Shown: positions 15,133-23,465 of the stretch, piece after piece | Numbering within the stretch: position 1 is the first letter of the stretch | Layout: each line of letters starts with the position of its first letter | Origin: Gammaproteobacteria bacterium | GTDB lineage: Bacteria > Pseudomonadota > Gammaproteobacteria > GCF-002020875 | Length of the DNA: 37,863 nucleotides | Direction: 5' to 3' | Assembly (NCBI GenBank): GCA_018648825.1 | Contig: JABGQL010000028.1 | Coordinates: 7,125 to 44,987, forward strand | The notes under the pieces: generated by a model | What the model was told of the DNA's origin: nothing | Databases searched by the model: none | Seen by the model: the letters and a program-made list of their open reading frames with translations, nothing else | Program-made: the position numbers and the translations under genes

Positions 15133-17310
15133 TTAGGACTGTTTTTCCAGCCCCTCCATCACCTTCCATAGCAGAATGGGGATCTCACGCACCAGCTCCC
15201 CAGGAATCAGATAGAGTTCACCCTCTTCGACCACCTCATACTGACGTACCGCTGCTGGATCGCGCTCCAAAATAGAGCGCTCTTCACCAAAGTAATCGGC
15301 CACTCCCAGCTGAACTTCAGAACCTGCTGCTTTCAACACACCAGACGAGACAATATAGAGCGCATCTTCGTCGTCACTAATCAGATCACCCACAGCGATC
15401 TTGCGGGCCTCCATCTCATGAGAGATCTTGTTCTTTAAGGAGTAGGAGATCGCTTCACTAAACAATGGCATGCGGTTCAACAGTTCACGCCGCACCTCCA
15501 TCAACTCCATCTCTTCATAAAGGTCATTCTGTTTCACAAAGACCGCAAAGAGTGAACTGGGGATACGCAACGCCTGCACGAAGTTGGTGGTACGGTAGGT
15601 GTAGGGGGATGGTTTTTTATGTAACCCCGAGTGCTCACCAATGAAGGTACCGGCATAGAGGGTACAGTTGACCCCCTCATCGGCACTCAACATCTCCACA
15701 TTACCGGTCAAGGTGAGGAAAATTTCATTATTGAGCGCCCCCTCCTTGAGAATAATGGACTCAGGGTTAAACAACTCCACCTTATTATTAAGCAGAATAC
15801 GCATGTAGTAATCGGATGCAGAGGGGAAGTAGGACTGCAGATACTCAATAGCAAAACGCCATGCATAGTTCTGGTAGACCGGAATCAGATTGTCGATGGC
15901 ACCAAATGGGGCGCCCGAGCCGATCTCTTTCTGACGATCGGTATAGGGGGTTGCTGAGTGAGAAAGGATGATACGATCTGATTTGTCATCTGCAAAATCT
16001 TCAATATCACCATGAATCATGCCACCACCAACATCAATCTTCTTGGTATTGGCCGGCTCCAGATAGTCCTGCTTTACCTTCTCAATAGTCTCGGCCTTGA
16101 GTCCCGCTGTCTTCTCATTTTCCAACATCCCATCTAGCACACTAAATGCCGCAATATCCGCATAGTGAGCATAGGTATGATAGCCATCTTCCCACAGTGA
16201 ACGGAAGCGCATAATCGTAGTTTCAACGGGGTGAGGGGAGAAGATGGGACGCACCTCCATACCATCAACATTGTTCCACTCATCAATCACCATATCATTG
16301 ACGTTGAAACATTTTCCGAAAAATGACTCCTCCACAGAGAGCAGTGCACACAGTTTTTTGGTTACCGAAGCACGCACCAGTGGTGTTGCATAGTACTCAA
16401 TACGGTGCCCAGAACGGGCCAATGTAGCCAACCCAGCAAAGTGATCATCATGACTGTGGGTATGGAACAGTCCATGAATCTCATTCAAACTGATTCCCAA
16501 CGCCTCCAGATTCTCATGCACATTGGGGCCCACATCGATCAGATAGACCTTTCCTTGGAACATCAAGATTGAGGACATACTGGGGCGCTTAGGGTCCCAT
16601 CCATCTCCCTGCCCTGAATGGAGCACGGAGAAGTAACCGCGCTTGATATTATGGAAATCAAGCGGATAAGGGACTTCATATCCCTGCCCTGAAGGCAGGT
16701 TCAGATCCACAGAGGCGGTCTCACCTTGGTAGCTGAACTCAAAGCGATTCTGTTGCAAGCGGCGCACCGTTACCCCATTCAGCACCTCAACAGTCTCATC
16801 AGCTTCTACCACACGGGTATCTAACAGCTCTTCTGTTGGACGAATCGCGCCAAAGGCAAAACGCAGTTTCATCGCCATCAACTCATCCGCTGTTGCCTCA
16901 TCGACCTCCGCATCCATGATCTCCTGCTTTGAGACCAGCCCATAGTTGCCTCGGTAGATATACTGCATCTGCGCCTCTACCTGATCACGCGAACCAACCA
17001 GTAGCGGCTTCTGACCATTGTTATTCGGATGCCCCGGAAGAATCATCCCTTGGCGATAGAGCATCTGCAGCACGGGAAACTCTGCCAGACTGGAAAACTC
17101 TCCATTCTGCAGTAGCACATCCGAGAGTAGGATGGCGTTGGGACCCAACTCAAACTTCACCCCATCCAGCTCACTGGGAACGATCAAGCCACGCTTCATC
17201 AAGTGTTTCACACTATCGGCTGGGCAGCCGCAAAGCACACGCAAATCAACCTCTGGGACCTCAATCCAACTAATTCCCGGAGCCACCTCTATCATCTTGA
17301 TCTTGCGCAT
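15133..17310 (-). CDS. Metallo-beta-lactamase-fold protein with two cNMP-binding-like domains
   Basis: A 725-residue cytoplasmic protein. Residues 1-220 are of unknown family. The central part (about 225-480) is a metallo-beta-lactamase fold: LIDVGPNVHENL, then FHTHSHDDHFAGL carrying the H285-x-H287-x-D289-H290 metal motif, with further likely ligands in SPHPVETT and ILSHSA. Two C-terminal beta-roll domains follow (about 515-600 and 635-715). They look like cNMP-binding domains, with cores GTFIGEHSGL and DYFGEERSIL, but lack the canonical RSATI-type arginine pattern, so ligand binding is uncertain. Class II cyclic-nucleotide phosphodiesterases share the HxHxDH motif, so a cAMP-sensing or cAMP-hydrolysing role is possible, but RNA or thioester hydrolases do too. 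A TTG at 17313 is an alternative start; the ATG at 17310 is preferred, with AAGG upstream. It leads the unit with hyuB and the small cNMP-binding gene. Confidence 0.82.
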   Translation of the reverse strand: MRKIKMIEVAPGISWIEVPEVDLRVLCGCPADSVKHLMKRGLIVPSELDGVKFELGPNAILLSDVLLQNGEFSSLAEFPVLQMLYRQGMILPGHPNNNGQKPLLVGSRDQVEAQMQYIYRGNYGLVSKQEIMDAEVDEATADELMAMKLRFAFGAIRPTEELLDTRVVEADETVEVLNGVTVRRLQQNRFEFSYQGETASVDLNLPSGQGYEVPYPLDFHNIKRGYFSVLHSGQGDGWDPKRPSMSSILMFQGKVYLIDVGPNVHENLEALGISLNEIHGLFHTHSHDDHFAGLATLARSGHRIEYYATPLVRASVTKKLCALLSVEESFFGKCFNVNDMVIDEWNNVDGMEVRPIFSPHPVETTIMRFRSLWEDGYHTYAHYADIAAFSVLDGMLENEKTAGLKAETIEKVKQDYLEPANTKKIDVGGGMIHGDIEDFADDKSDRIILSHSATPYTDRQKEIGSGAPFGAIDNLIPVYQNYAWRFAIEYLQSYFPSASDYYMRILLNNKVELFNPESIILKEGALNNEIFLTLTGNVEMLSADEGVNCTLYAGTFIGEHSGLHKKPSPYTYRTTNFVQALRIPSSLFAVFVKQNDLYEEMELMEVRRELLNRMPLFSEAISYSLKNKISHEMEARKIAVGDLISDDEDALYIVSSGVLKAAGSEVQLGVADYFGEERSILERDPAAVRQYEVVEEGELYLIPGELVREIPILLWKVMEGLEKQS

Positions 17311-17425
17311 CAACTTGAATCCTTAACCTTCAGTGAAAACAACATATTGCCATTTATTAATATCTACAGAGGATACCATAGCCCCTCTTTTTTGGAAGGG
17401 AGTTTTCGGGGAGTTTTCCCCAAAC

Positions 17426-17453
17426 TTGCGAAACCAAAAACAGGCGGTACAAT
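17426..17453 (+). promoter_or_regulatory. Predicted sigma-70 promoter of the argDF-rof operon
   Basis: TTGCGA (17426-17431) and TACAAT (17448-17453) are spaced by 16 bases. A GGGGA/TCCCC dyad at 17408-17421 lies just upstream and could be an operator. Transcription would begin near 17460, immediately ahead of the leader hairpin. Confidence 0.6.
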
Positions 17454-17470
17454 ATCCGGTCTATTTGATC

Positions 17471-17503
17471 GGCAGCACTACTTTTTTGAGGCTGCCTTTT
17501 TTT
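17471..17503 (+). terminator. Terminator-like hairpin in the argD leader
   Basis: GGCAGC (17471-17476) pairs with GCTGCC (17491-17496) and is followed by seven Ts (17497-17503). It lies only 25 bp before the argD start and downstream of the predicted promoter. No plus-strand gene ends upstream, so it is either a transcription attenuator for arginine genes or the end of a very short RNA. Confidence 0.65.
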
Positions 17504-17528
17504 ATTTTGTAGATAAAGTGAAAAATAT

Positions 17529-18713
17529 ATGAGTAACACCATCATGCCCACCTATGGGCGTCTTCCCGTCTCCTTTGTTAAAGGGAGTGGAGCCTGGCTT
17601 GAAGATGAGGCTGGCGAACGCTACCTAGACGCACTCAGCGGCATCGCCGTTTGTGGTCTGGGGCACAGCCACCCAGCAGTGACTGCCGCGATCTGTGAGC
17701 AGGCGGGTACCCTGCTGCATACCTCCAACCTCTACGGCATTCCACAGCAGCAGAAACTGGCAGACCGGCTCTGCGAACTCTCTGGGATGGAGAATGTCTT
17801 CTTCAGTAACTCCGGCGCTGAAGCCAATGAGGCAGCAATCAAGTTGGCACGACTCTATGGTCACAATAAAGGGATCGATAACCCATCAATCATTGTGGTT
17901 AAAAGCAGTTTCCATGGCCGCACCTTGGCCACCTTGAGCGCTACCGGAAACCGTAAAGTCCAGGCTGGGTTTGAACCATTGGTCTCCGGTTTTATTCGCG
18001 CCCCTTACAATGACCTGAGCGCTTTGGAGGAAATCGCTACCCACTCTAAAGAGGTGGTTGCAATCATGGTAGAACCCGTACAGGGAGAGGGTGGAGTACA
18101 AATCCCTGACTCAGGATACCTCTCTGGCATCCGCACCTTGTGCGACCAACAGGGGTGGTTGATGATTCTAGATGAGATCCAGACCGGTATTGGACGTACT
18201 GGGCAGTGGTTTGGTTTTCAGCACGAAGCACTCCAGCCTGATGTCATGACCCTAGCCAAGGGGCTGGGCAATGGCCTACCGATTGGTGCCTGTCTGGCCC
18301 AAGAAGAGGCGGCAACACTATTTCAACCCGGCATGCATGGCTCCACCTTTGGTGGCAACCCCCTTGTGACCCGTACCGCTCTGGCTGTACTCGACACCAT
18401 TGAAAAAGAGGGATTAGTCAAACGTGCCGCAGAGTTGGGGGAGCGTATCCAACAGGGGCTCTCAACTGCGCTAAAGGAGAACCCACAACTCTGTGAGATC
18501 CGTAACCACGGTCTAATGGTTGGCATCGAGCTGAAGCACCCCTGTGCCTCCCTAGTGGCTGATGCACTAAAACAGAAATTACTGATCAATGTGACTGCAG
18601 AGCGTGTTGTACGCCTGTTACCCCCACTGATCTTAAGTAATGACGAGGCCGACCAGATTGTATCTCAGGTCAGCCAACTGATTGAGCGCTGGAGTGAGGA
18701 GCAGCCATCATGA
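17529..18713 (+). CDS. argD: Acetylornithine aminotransferase
   Basis: A 394-residue class III PLP aminotransferase that makes N-acetylornithine from N-acetylglutamate semialdehyde using glutamate; the same enzyme often serves lysine synthesis as succinyl-diaminopimelate aminotransferase. Visible motifs are [33 protein letters not shown] (phosphate-binding region), [12 protein letters not shown] with D215 contacting the pyridine nitrogen, and [12 protein letters not shown] with the Schiff-base lysine K244. Length and motifs are standard. The ATG at 17529 has only a weak AAAGTGA upstream. The gene overlaps argF by ATGA, giving a coupled argD-argF pair, with the rof-like gene following. The leader hairpin suggests controlled read-through. 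argG of the same pathway lies at 26577-27791 in a separate unit. Confidence 0.96.
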   Translation: MSNTIMPTYGRLPVSFVKGSGAWLEDEAGERYLDALSGIAVCGLGHSHPAVTAAICEQAGTLLHTSNLYGIPQQQKLADRLCELSGMENVFFSNSGAEANEAAIKLARLYGHNKGIDNPSIIVVKSSFHGRTLATLSATGNRKVQAGFEPLVSGFIRAPYNDLSALEEIATHSKEVVAIMVEPVQGEGGVQIPDSGYLSGIRTLCDQQGWLMILDEIQTGIGRTGQWFGFQHEALQPDVMTLAKGLGNGLPIGACLAQEEAATLFQPGMHGSTFGGNPLVTRTALAVLDTIEKEGLVKRAAELGERIQQGLSTALKENPQLCEIRNHGLMVGIELKHPCASLVADALKQKLLINVTAERVVRLLPPLILSNDEADQIVSQVSQLIERWSEEQPS

Positions 18714-19612
18714 GCACACGACATTTTTTGACGCTACTCGATCTGAGTAGTGAGGAGCTGGAGCAGCTGATCCAGCGTGCAATTGAGCTGAAGCGCATGC
18801 GCCGTGAAGGTGAGAGCTACGAGCCGATGAAGAACCGGGTACTGGGGATGATCTTCGAGAAGTCATCCACTCGCACCCGCGTCTCCTTTGAGGCTGGCAT
18901 GGCCCAGTTCGGCGGTAGCGCCATCTTCCTCTCCTCACGCGACACCCAACTGGGGCGCGGTGAGCCGATTGAAGACAGCGCTCGCGTCCTCTCCAGTATG
19001 GTCGATGTAGTGATGATCCGCACCTTCGCCCATGAGAATGTAGAGCGCTTTGCCAAATACTCCTCAGCTCCAGTGATTAACGCACTGACTGATGACTATC
19101 ACCCTTGCCAACTTCTGGCTGATGTACAGACCTATGTTGAGCATCGTGGTTCTATTCGAGGAAAAACCGTTGCCTGGATCGGGGATGGCAACAACATGTG
19201 CCACTCTTACATGAATGCTGCACTACGCTTTGGCTTCCACCTCAATATCGCCACCCCAGAGGGGTATGAGCCAAAGGCTGAGATGGTCGCCCAAACTGCA
19301 TCAAATATTACCTTGATGCATGATCCCGTTGCCGCCGCCCAAGATGCTGACCTGATTGTGACTGATGTCTGGGCCAGTATGGGGCAAGAGGAAGAGAGTG
19401 ACACACGCAACGATGTTTTCCAGAACTACCAAGTCAACACAGCATTGATGAGCCACGCCAAAAAGGATGCCCTGTTTATGCACTGCCTCCCCGCTCACCG
19501 CGGTGAAGAGGTCGCAGCCGAAGTGATTGATGGCGACCAGAGCGTAGTATGGGATGAGGCCGAGAACCGCCTCCACGCACAGAAAGCCCTGCTGGAGTTT
19601 CTGCTACAGTAA
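18710..19612 (+). CDS. argF: Ornithine carbamoyltransferase
   Basis: A 300-residue transcarbamoylase that forms citrulline from ornithine and carbamoyl phosphate. The carbamoyl-phosphate loop [10 protein letters not shown] (51-60) is complete. [14 protein letters not shown] provides the conserved HPxQ, and [12 protein letters not shown] near residues 260-271 carries the HCLP ornithine-binding motif that separates it from aspartate carbamoyltransferase. The length is slightly short of E. coli ArgF (334) but normal for the compact anabolic form. It overlaps argD by four bases and its stop overlaps the next start (TAATG), so the three genes are translationally coupled. A catabolic role is unlikely because no arcA or arcC is present. 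Confidence 0.96.
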   Translation: MSTRHFLTLLDLSSEELEQLIQRAIELKRMRREGESYEPMKNRVLGMIFEKSSTRTRVSFEAGMAQFGGSAIFLSSRDTQLGRGEPIEDSARVLSSMVDVVMIRTFAHENVERFAKYSSAPVINALTDDYHPCQLLADVQTYVEHRGSIRGKTVAWIGDGNNMCHSYMNAALRFGFHLNIATPEGYEPKAEMVAQTASNITLMHDPVAAAQDADLIVTDVWASMGQEEESDTRNDVFQNYQVNTALMSHAKKDALFMHCLPAHRGEEVAAEVIDGDQSVVWDEAENRLHAQKALLEFLLQ

Positions 19613-19845
19613 TGCCACCCAAGTCGACAGACTACATCCCTATCTCCTGCGCACGCCATAGCGAGTATGAACTGGCTATTATGCACCGCTCTCTACTCCA
19701 ACTGCGCTGGGAGATGGAGGATGGATCTATTACCAGCGACCAGCTTCTCCCCATCGACCTAACCACTCGAAAACAGGGGGAATTTCTTCTTGCCCGCACA
19801 CCACAACAACAAGAAATTGAGATCAGACTCGATAAAATACTATAA
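19612..19845 (+). CDS. rof: Rof-like Rho-binding antiterminator
   Basis: A 77-residue protein resembling Rof (YaeO), which binds the Rho hexamer and blocks its RNA-binding site. The family pattern is present: YIPISCARHSEYELAIMHR near the N-terminus (Rof has YxPINC..YxxLELAC), the middle LQLRWEMEDGSI, and the C-terminal IEIRLDKIL, matching RELRLDKI in E. coli Rof. The start ATG overlaps the argF stop as TAATG. No separate ribosome-binding site is obvious, consistent with coupling. Being made with arginine enzymes, it could link Rho activity to amino-acid supply; that is inference. The similarity is moderate, and the gene could be a diverged Rof-fold protein with another partner. Confidence 0.75.
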   Translation: MPPKSTDYIPISCARHSEYELAIMHRSLLQLRWEMEDGSITSDQLLPIDLTTRKQGEFLLARTPQQQEIEIRLDKIL

Positions 19846-19878
19846 CATTCAATATGTTATTCTGTAACATTTTGTAAC
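19842..19878 (+). promoter_or_regulatory. Cluster of dyads and direct repeats upstream of the response regulator
   Basis: ATAACAT (19842-19848) and ATGTTAT (19854-19860) form a perfect dyad. GTTA/TAAC at 19857-19868 forms a second, overlapping dyad. TGTAAC occurs twice in direct orientation at 19863 and 19873, ten bases apart, as expected for OmpR-family regulators that bind direct repeats one helical turn apart. The cluster abuts the -35 element and overlaps the end of the rof-like gene. Confidence 0.6.
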
Positions 19879-19906
19879 TTACACCCTTGTTTTGATCCGA
19901 TATAAT
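19878..19906 (+). promoter_or_regulatory. Promoter of the two-component/TonB operon
   Basis: A perfect TATAAT at 19901-19906 lies 17 bases after CTTACA (19878-19883). The predicted transcription start, about 19912-19914, is only one to three bases before the response-regulator ATG at 19915, and there is no Shine-Dalgarno sequence, so the mRNA may be leaderless. Confidence 0.68.
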
Positions 19907-19914
19907 CCTCAACC

Positions 19915-20637
19915 ATGGATCACAAACAACACCTGCTCATTGTCGATGATGATTTAGAAATTCGGGAGCTTCTGCACCAATTTCTCGCATCCAACGGTTT
20001 CATCAACATCTCTACTGCAGCAGATGGAAAACAGGCTCGCGCGCTTCTGGAAAAACAGAACATCGACCTTGTTATTCTCGATATTATGCTACCCGGAGAG
20101 GATGGTTTCTCTATTGCAAAATGGTTACGCGAAGAGAGCGCCATCCCCATTCTGATGCTCTCTGCACGCATTGAAACCAATGACCGCATCCATGGCTTAG
20201 AGCTGGGTGCTGATGACTATTTGACCAAACCTTTTGAACCAGAAGAGCTACTGGCTCGCATTCACGCCATTCTGCGCCGGACAAACTGCAATGAGGTGGT
20301 GGGACTACAGAGCCTGAAATTTAGCGGTATTAAGTTAATCATGCCGGAGCGTTCCATTATCCGCAAAGATCGCCAAAAGATTGTACTCACCAGTGCTGAA
20401 TTCAAAATGCTTGCACTGTTTGTAGAGAACCACAACCAACCACTCTCAAGAACCCAACTAGCCGAGGGCATTGGCGGCAAAACAATGTCCGTCTCTGCGC
20501 GAGCGATTGATGTACAGATCAGCCGCCTGCGTAGCCGTTTGGGGGACCATAACGGCTCGATCATTCAGACCGTGCGTAACGAAGGGTATATTCTTACCGC
20601 AAAAATCACACCAATCAAAACACATGTCGAGAGCTAA
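19915..20637 (+). CDS. OmpR/PhoB-family response regulator
   Basis: A 240-residue regulator. The receiver domain has the acidic pocket DDD at 11-13, phosphoacceptor D56 (LVILDIMLPGEDG), and K105 in DYLTKPFEPEELLARI. The C-terminal winged-helix domain (about 135-230) has LTSAEFKMLALF, the recognition helix SVSARAIDVQISRLRSRLG and the wing IIQTVRNEGYIL, all typical of OmpR/PhoB. It opens the operon; the cognate kinase is the last gene (24262-25902). The ATG at 19915 has no ribosome-binding site and sits next to the predicted transcription start. TGTAAC direct repeats in front of the promoter are likely self-binding sites, giving autoregulation. Its stop lies 14 bases inside the TonB-receptor gene. 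Confidence 0.94.
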   Translation: MDHKQHLLIVDDDLEIRELLHQFLASNGFINISTAADGKQARALLEKQNIDLVILDIMLPGEDGFSIAKWLREESAIPILMLSARIETNDRIHGLELGADDYLTKPFEPEELLARIHAILRRTNCNEVVGLQSLKFSGIKLIMPERSIIRKDRQKIVLTSAEFKMLALFVENHNQPLSRTQLAEGIGGKTMSVSARAIDVQISRLRSRLGDHNGSIIQTVRNEGYILTAKITPIKTHVES

Positions 20638-22618
20638 TCTACACACCCAACAGACCCTTTCCTCACTTTTACTCTTCATACTGCTTCCCCTTGCCTCAGC
20701 TGCTGCTGTTACCGTAGAAGAGCGACTCTCTCTAGATGAACTGGATGCAGTTCCGGTGGTACTCACCCCCTCTCGCATTGTCCAACCGATTGATGAATCT
20801 CCTGCTGCAGTCACCATCATTGGTCGCAAGAAAATTGAAGCCAGCGGCATCCGCTCCATTGCCGAACTATTCCGACTGGTTCCCGGTATGTTTGTGGTCT
20901 ACTCCAACGGCCTGCTTCCACAGGTCAAATACCATGGTCTGGACACCGCAGGCAATAGCAACTCCAGACACCTTCAGGTATTGATTGATGGTCGCTCTAT
21001 CTACCAGAGTGGGTTTTCCAGGGTGCTCTGGACCGATATTCCCCTGCTGATTGAGGATATTGAACGTATTGAGGTGGTTCGCTCCCCCTCTACTGTCTCA
21101 CACGGCACCAATGCCTTTATGGGGGTGATCAACATCATCACCCGCAACCCTGCAGACACCACACAGCTGCTCACCCTCTCAACAGGTAGCCAGCAACAGC
21201 GGGAGATGGGGTTCCGCCACAGTGACACTTATGGGCAACTGAACTATCGGCTCTCCATGAAGTACGCAGAAGACGCTGGCTTCGACACAAGTCAGAAGCG
21301 GGATGGACAGGACCTACATTTATTGAACATTCGGGGAGAGTACAGTGCATCCCCCAGCGACCAACTGGATCTAGATCTGGGCTATAAAAGCGGAGACAAA
21401 GAGGATAGCACTCTCACCGGTCCAACAGAGGGGAGGTGGAGCAACCACTATCAGAATATAGGCTGGACACATGACCTCAACCTGAATGATCAACTGCAGT
21501 TAACCGCATACCATCAACAGCGCCAAGTCAAACAGGAGTGGGGAAATAACAAAGATATCAACTGGGATGAGGAGCGCTATCACCTCGACCTTCAATACAA
21601 CAAAACCCACTCTGAGCAGCTACGCAGCGTCTCTGGCGGCTCTATCCGTCATGACCGTGTGAAGGCTCCCACCTATTTTGGCGACAACCAAACCTATAGA
21701 AAGAACAGCCATCAACTCTATGGAAACTTGGAATGGAGACCACTCCCCCCACTACTGATCCACAGTGGGGTCATGTGGGACCATGAGGATGTGGGCAATA
21801 TCAGTGCATTTTCCCCTAGAGTTGCACTTAACTACCACCTCAACAGTAGCCATACATTGAGGGCTAGCTACAGCAAGGCCATCCGTTCTCCTGATCTATT
21901 GGAGCAGTTTGCCTACTGGACAGACCCAGACACAGCGACAAAAGTAGCTATTGCCTCCTCAAGGCTAAGCGAAATCAATAAAGCCAACCATCTGCTAGAG
22001 CCAGAAGAGATCACAGCTCATGAACTGGGGTGGCACTTTCAGTTACCACAACAAAACAGCAGCGGTGATATCAAACTCTATCAGGAGCAGCTCTCTAATT
22101 TAACGGCACTGACTCTCAAAGATGCAGATGGCGCCCCCATTAGCGCCCGATATCCATTCACCCATAGCAATCTCGATTGGGCTGAGATCAACGGCATAGA
22201 GTTTGAGGGACACTGGAAACCTTCGACCAACAGCTCCCTTGATATCAGCTATGCTCATATCTTTAGCTATAACAGCAATAACCCCGATCTCTCAAACTCC
22301 AGCCCCAGAGATATCACCTCACTCTTCTACACTCACCGTTTTAATAGCACTCAACAAGGCTCTCTGAGCTTCACCTACACCAGTCCACTCTGCGGTTATC
22401 TCGACTACGCCACTGAACCGAACGGCTGTAGTGATACAGCTACCGACTACACTTCACCATTCCGCCGTATCGACCTCTCACTACAGCAGAAGCTCTCATC
22501 AGAGACCACCCTACAACTACTACTCAAACACCATATAGGCAATACCACTGAGTTCAACAACACCAATAGCAACCATGGGAAAAGCAGCTACACCGTAACC
22601 TTACGAAGTGACTGGTAA
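20624..22618 (+). CDS. TonB-dependent outer-membrane receptor
   Basis: A 664-residue outer-membrane receptor counted from the ATG at 20624. That start gives a clean signal peptide (MSRANLHTQQTLSSLLLFIL, cut near ASA) and overlaps the response-regulator gene by 14 bases; an in-frame ATG at 20471 is rejected because it would add 51 unrelated residues. The plug domain covers about residues 45-165, with VVLTPSRIVQPIDESPAAV, the core RHLQVLIDGRSIYQSGF and IERIEVVRSPSTVSHGTNAF. A 22-strand barrel fills the remainder, ending in the aromatic TVTLRSDW needed for BAM recognition. Such receptors import iron chelates, cobalamin, haem, nickel, sugars and others; the substrate is not determinable here. No TonB, ExbB or ABC permease gene accompanies it. 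Control by the flanking two-component genes is likely. Confidence 0.92.
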   Translation: MSRANLHTQQTLSSLLLFILLPLASAAAVTVEERLSLDELDAVPVVLTPSRIVQPIDESPAAVTIIGRKKIEASGIRSIAELFRLVPGMFVVYSNGLLPQVKYHGLDTAGNSNSRHLQVLIDGRSIYQSGFSRVLWTDIPLLIEDIERIEVVRSPSTVSHGTNAFMGVINIITRNPADTTQLLTLSTGSQQQREMGFRHSDTYGQLNYRLSMKYAEDAGFDTSQKRDGQDLHLLNIRGEYSASPSDQLDLDLGYKSGDKEDSTLTGPTEGRWSNHYQNIGWTHDLNLNDQLQLTAYHQQRQVKQEWGNNKDINWDEERYHLDLQYNKTHSEQLRSVSGGSIRHDRVKAPTYFGDNQTYRKNSHQLYGNLEWRPLPPLLIHSGVMWDHEDVGNISAFSPRVALNYHLNSSHTLRASYSKAIRSPDLLEQFAYWTDPDTATKVAIASSRLSEINKANHLLEPEEITAHELGWHFQLPQQNSSGDIKLYQEQLSNLTALTLKDADGAPISARYPFTHSNLDWAEINGIEFEGHWKPSTNSSLDISYAHIFSYNSNNPDLSNSSPRDITSLFYTHRFNSTQQGSLSFTYTSPLCGYLDYATEPNGCSDTATDYTSPFRRIDLSLQQKLSSETTLQLLLKHHIGNTTEFNNTNSNHGKSSYTVTLRSDW

Positions 22619-22632
22619 CTCTTCTACCTTCC

Positions 22633-23463
22633 ATGCACGTTCCACTTCTACTCTTACTACTGCTGGTTGAGCTCAACCTGACGGGCGCATGTGCAACCAT
22701 TACCATCAATGCAGACGACACACCTGTCCATCAACAATTCTCCAACATCCTACACTCCAAAATAGAACAGCAACAGCTACAGCTGCACCTTCCTCTACAG
22801 ATAACCATCGGCCCCAAAGCACTGAACAGCGCGCTCACCATACAGAAAAAGACGCCCATACTGGCACTACTGATTACACAGAATGAGTTTCAAGCTGCCA
22901 CTGAAAAGAGAGCAGTATCACCCATCTCTGCAATTTTTCGAGAGCAGCCGCTACAACGGCTTATCACCTTAACTAAAATTGCCACCCCCAGCATTCATCA
23001 TTTAGGATTATTAACTACACAACCTCATACACTCCCCTCTATCTCCTCTCCTATCGTGATTCAGCAACCTGCACCACAGCTACGCCAAGCCCTCAACACC
23101 CTACTTCCCAAAGTTGATGCTCTTCTAACTCATCACGACCCTAAACTATTCAACCCAGATAGCATCAGGAACATTCTGCTCTCTAGTTATCGCCAACAAA
23201 AGCCACTCATCTGCCATACTCAAGCACTAGTGACTGCAGGCTGTATTATGGGCGTCCACAGCTCTGCCACTGAGCTGATCAAAGAGAGCCTAGACTGGAT
23301 TCAGTACTACCAAAATCATGGGGAAAACCATCCACTACAACCGCCACGCCACAGTAGACACTTCTCGGTCAGTATCAATAATAGGGTAGCCCAATCTCTT
23401 GGATTCAGACTGACCCACCCCTCAAAATTGACACAACAACTACAAGAGCTAGAGGACGAATAG
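22633..23463 (+). CDS. Periplasmic ABC-type substrate-binding-like protein
   Basis: A 276-residue exported protein with a short signal peptide (MHVPLLLLLLLVELNLTGACA); the cysteine at about 20 could make it a lipoprotein, although the lipobox is imperfect. The body resembles the ABC_sub_bind-type family: PILALLITQNEFQAA, then AIFREQPLQRLITLTKIATP, KVDALLTHHDPKLFNPDSIR, and near the end FSVSINNRVAQSLGFRL, the usual INxxxAxxLG signature. No ABC permease or ATPase is encoded nearby, so the protein probably senses a ligand and passes the signal to the membrane proteins that follow rather than feeding a transporter. It starts 14 bp after the receptor gene without a clear ribosome-binding site and ends two bases before the next gene. 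Confidence 0.72.
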   Translation: MHVPLLLLLLLVELNLTGACATITINADDTPVHQQFSNILHSKIEQQQLQLHLPLQITIGPKALNSALTIQKKTPILALLITQNEFQAATEKRAVSPISAIFREQPLQRLITLTKIATPSIHHLGLLTTQPHTLPSISSPIVIQQPAPQLRQALNTLLPKVDALLTHHDPKLFNPDSIRNILLSSYRQQKPLICHTQALVTAGCIMGVHSSATELIKESLDWIQYYQNHGENHPLQPPRHSRHFSVSINNRVAQSLGFRLTHPSKLTQQLQELEDE

Positions 23464-23465
23464 TC

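Noticed and set aside
20471-20623. Longer N-terminus for the TonB receptor from the ATG at 20471
   Set aside because: It would overlap the response regulator by 167 bases and place 51 non-signal residues before a clear signal peptide that begins at 20624.
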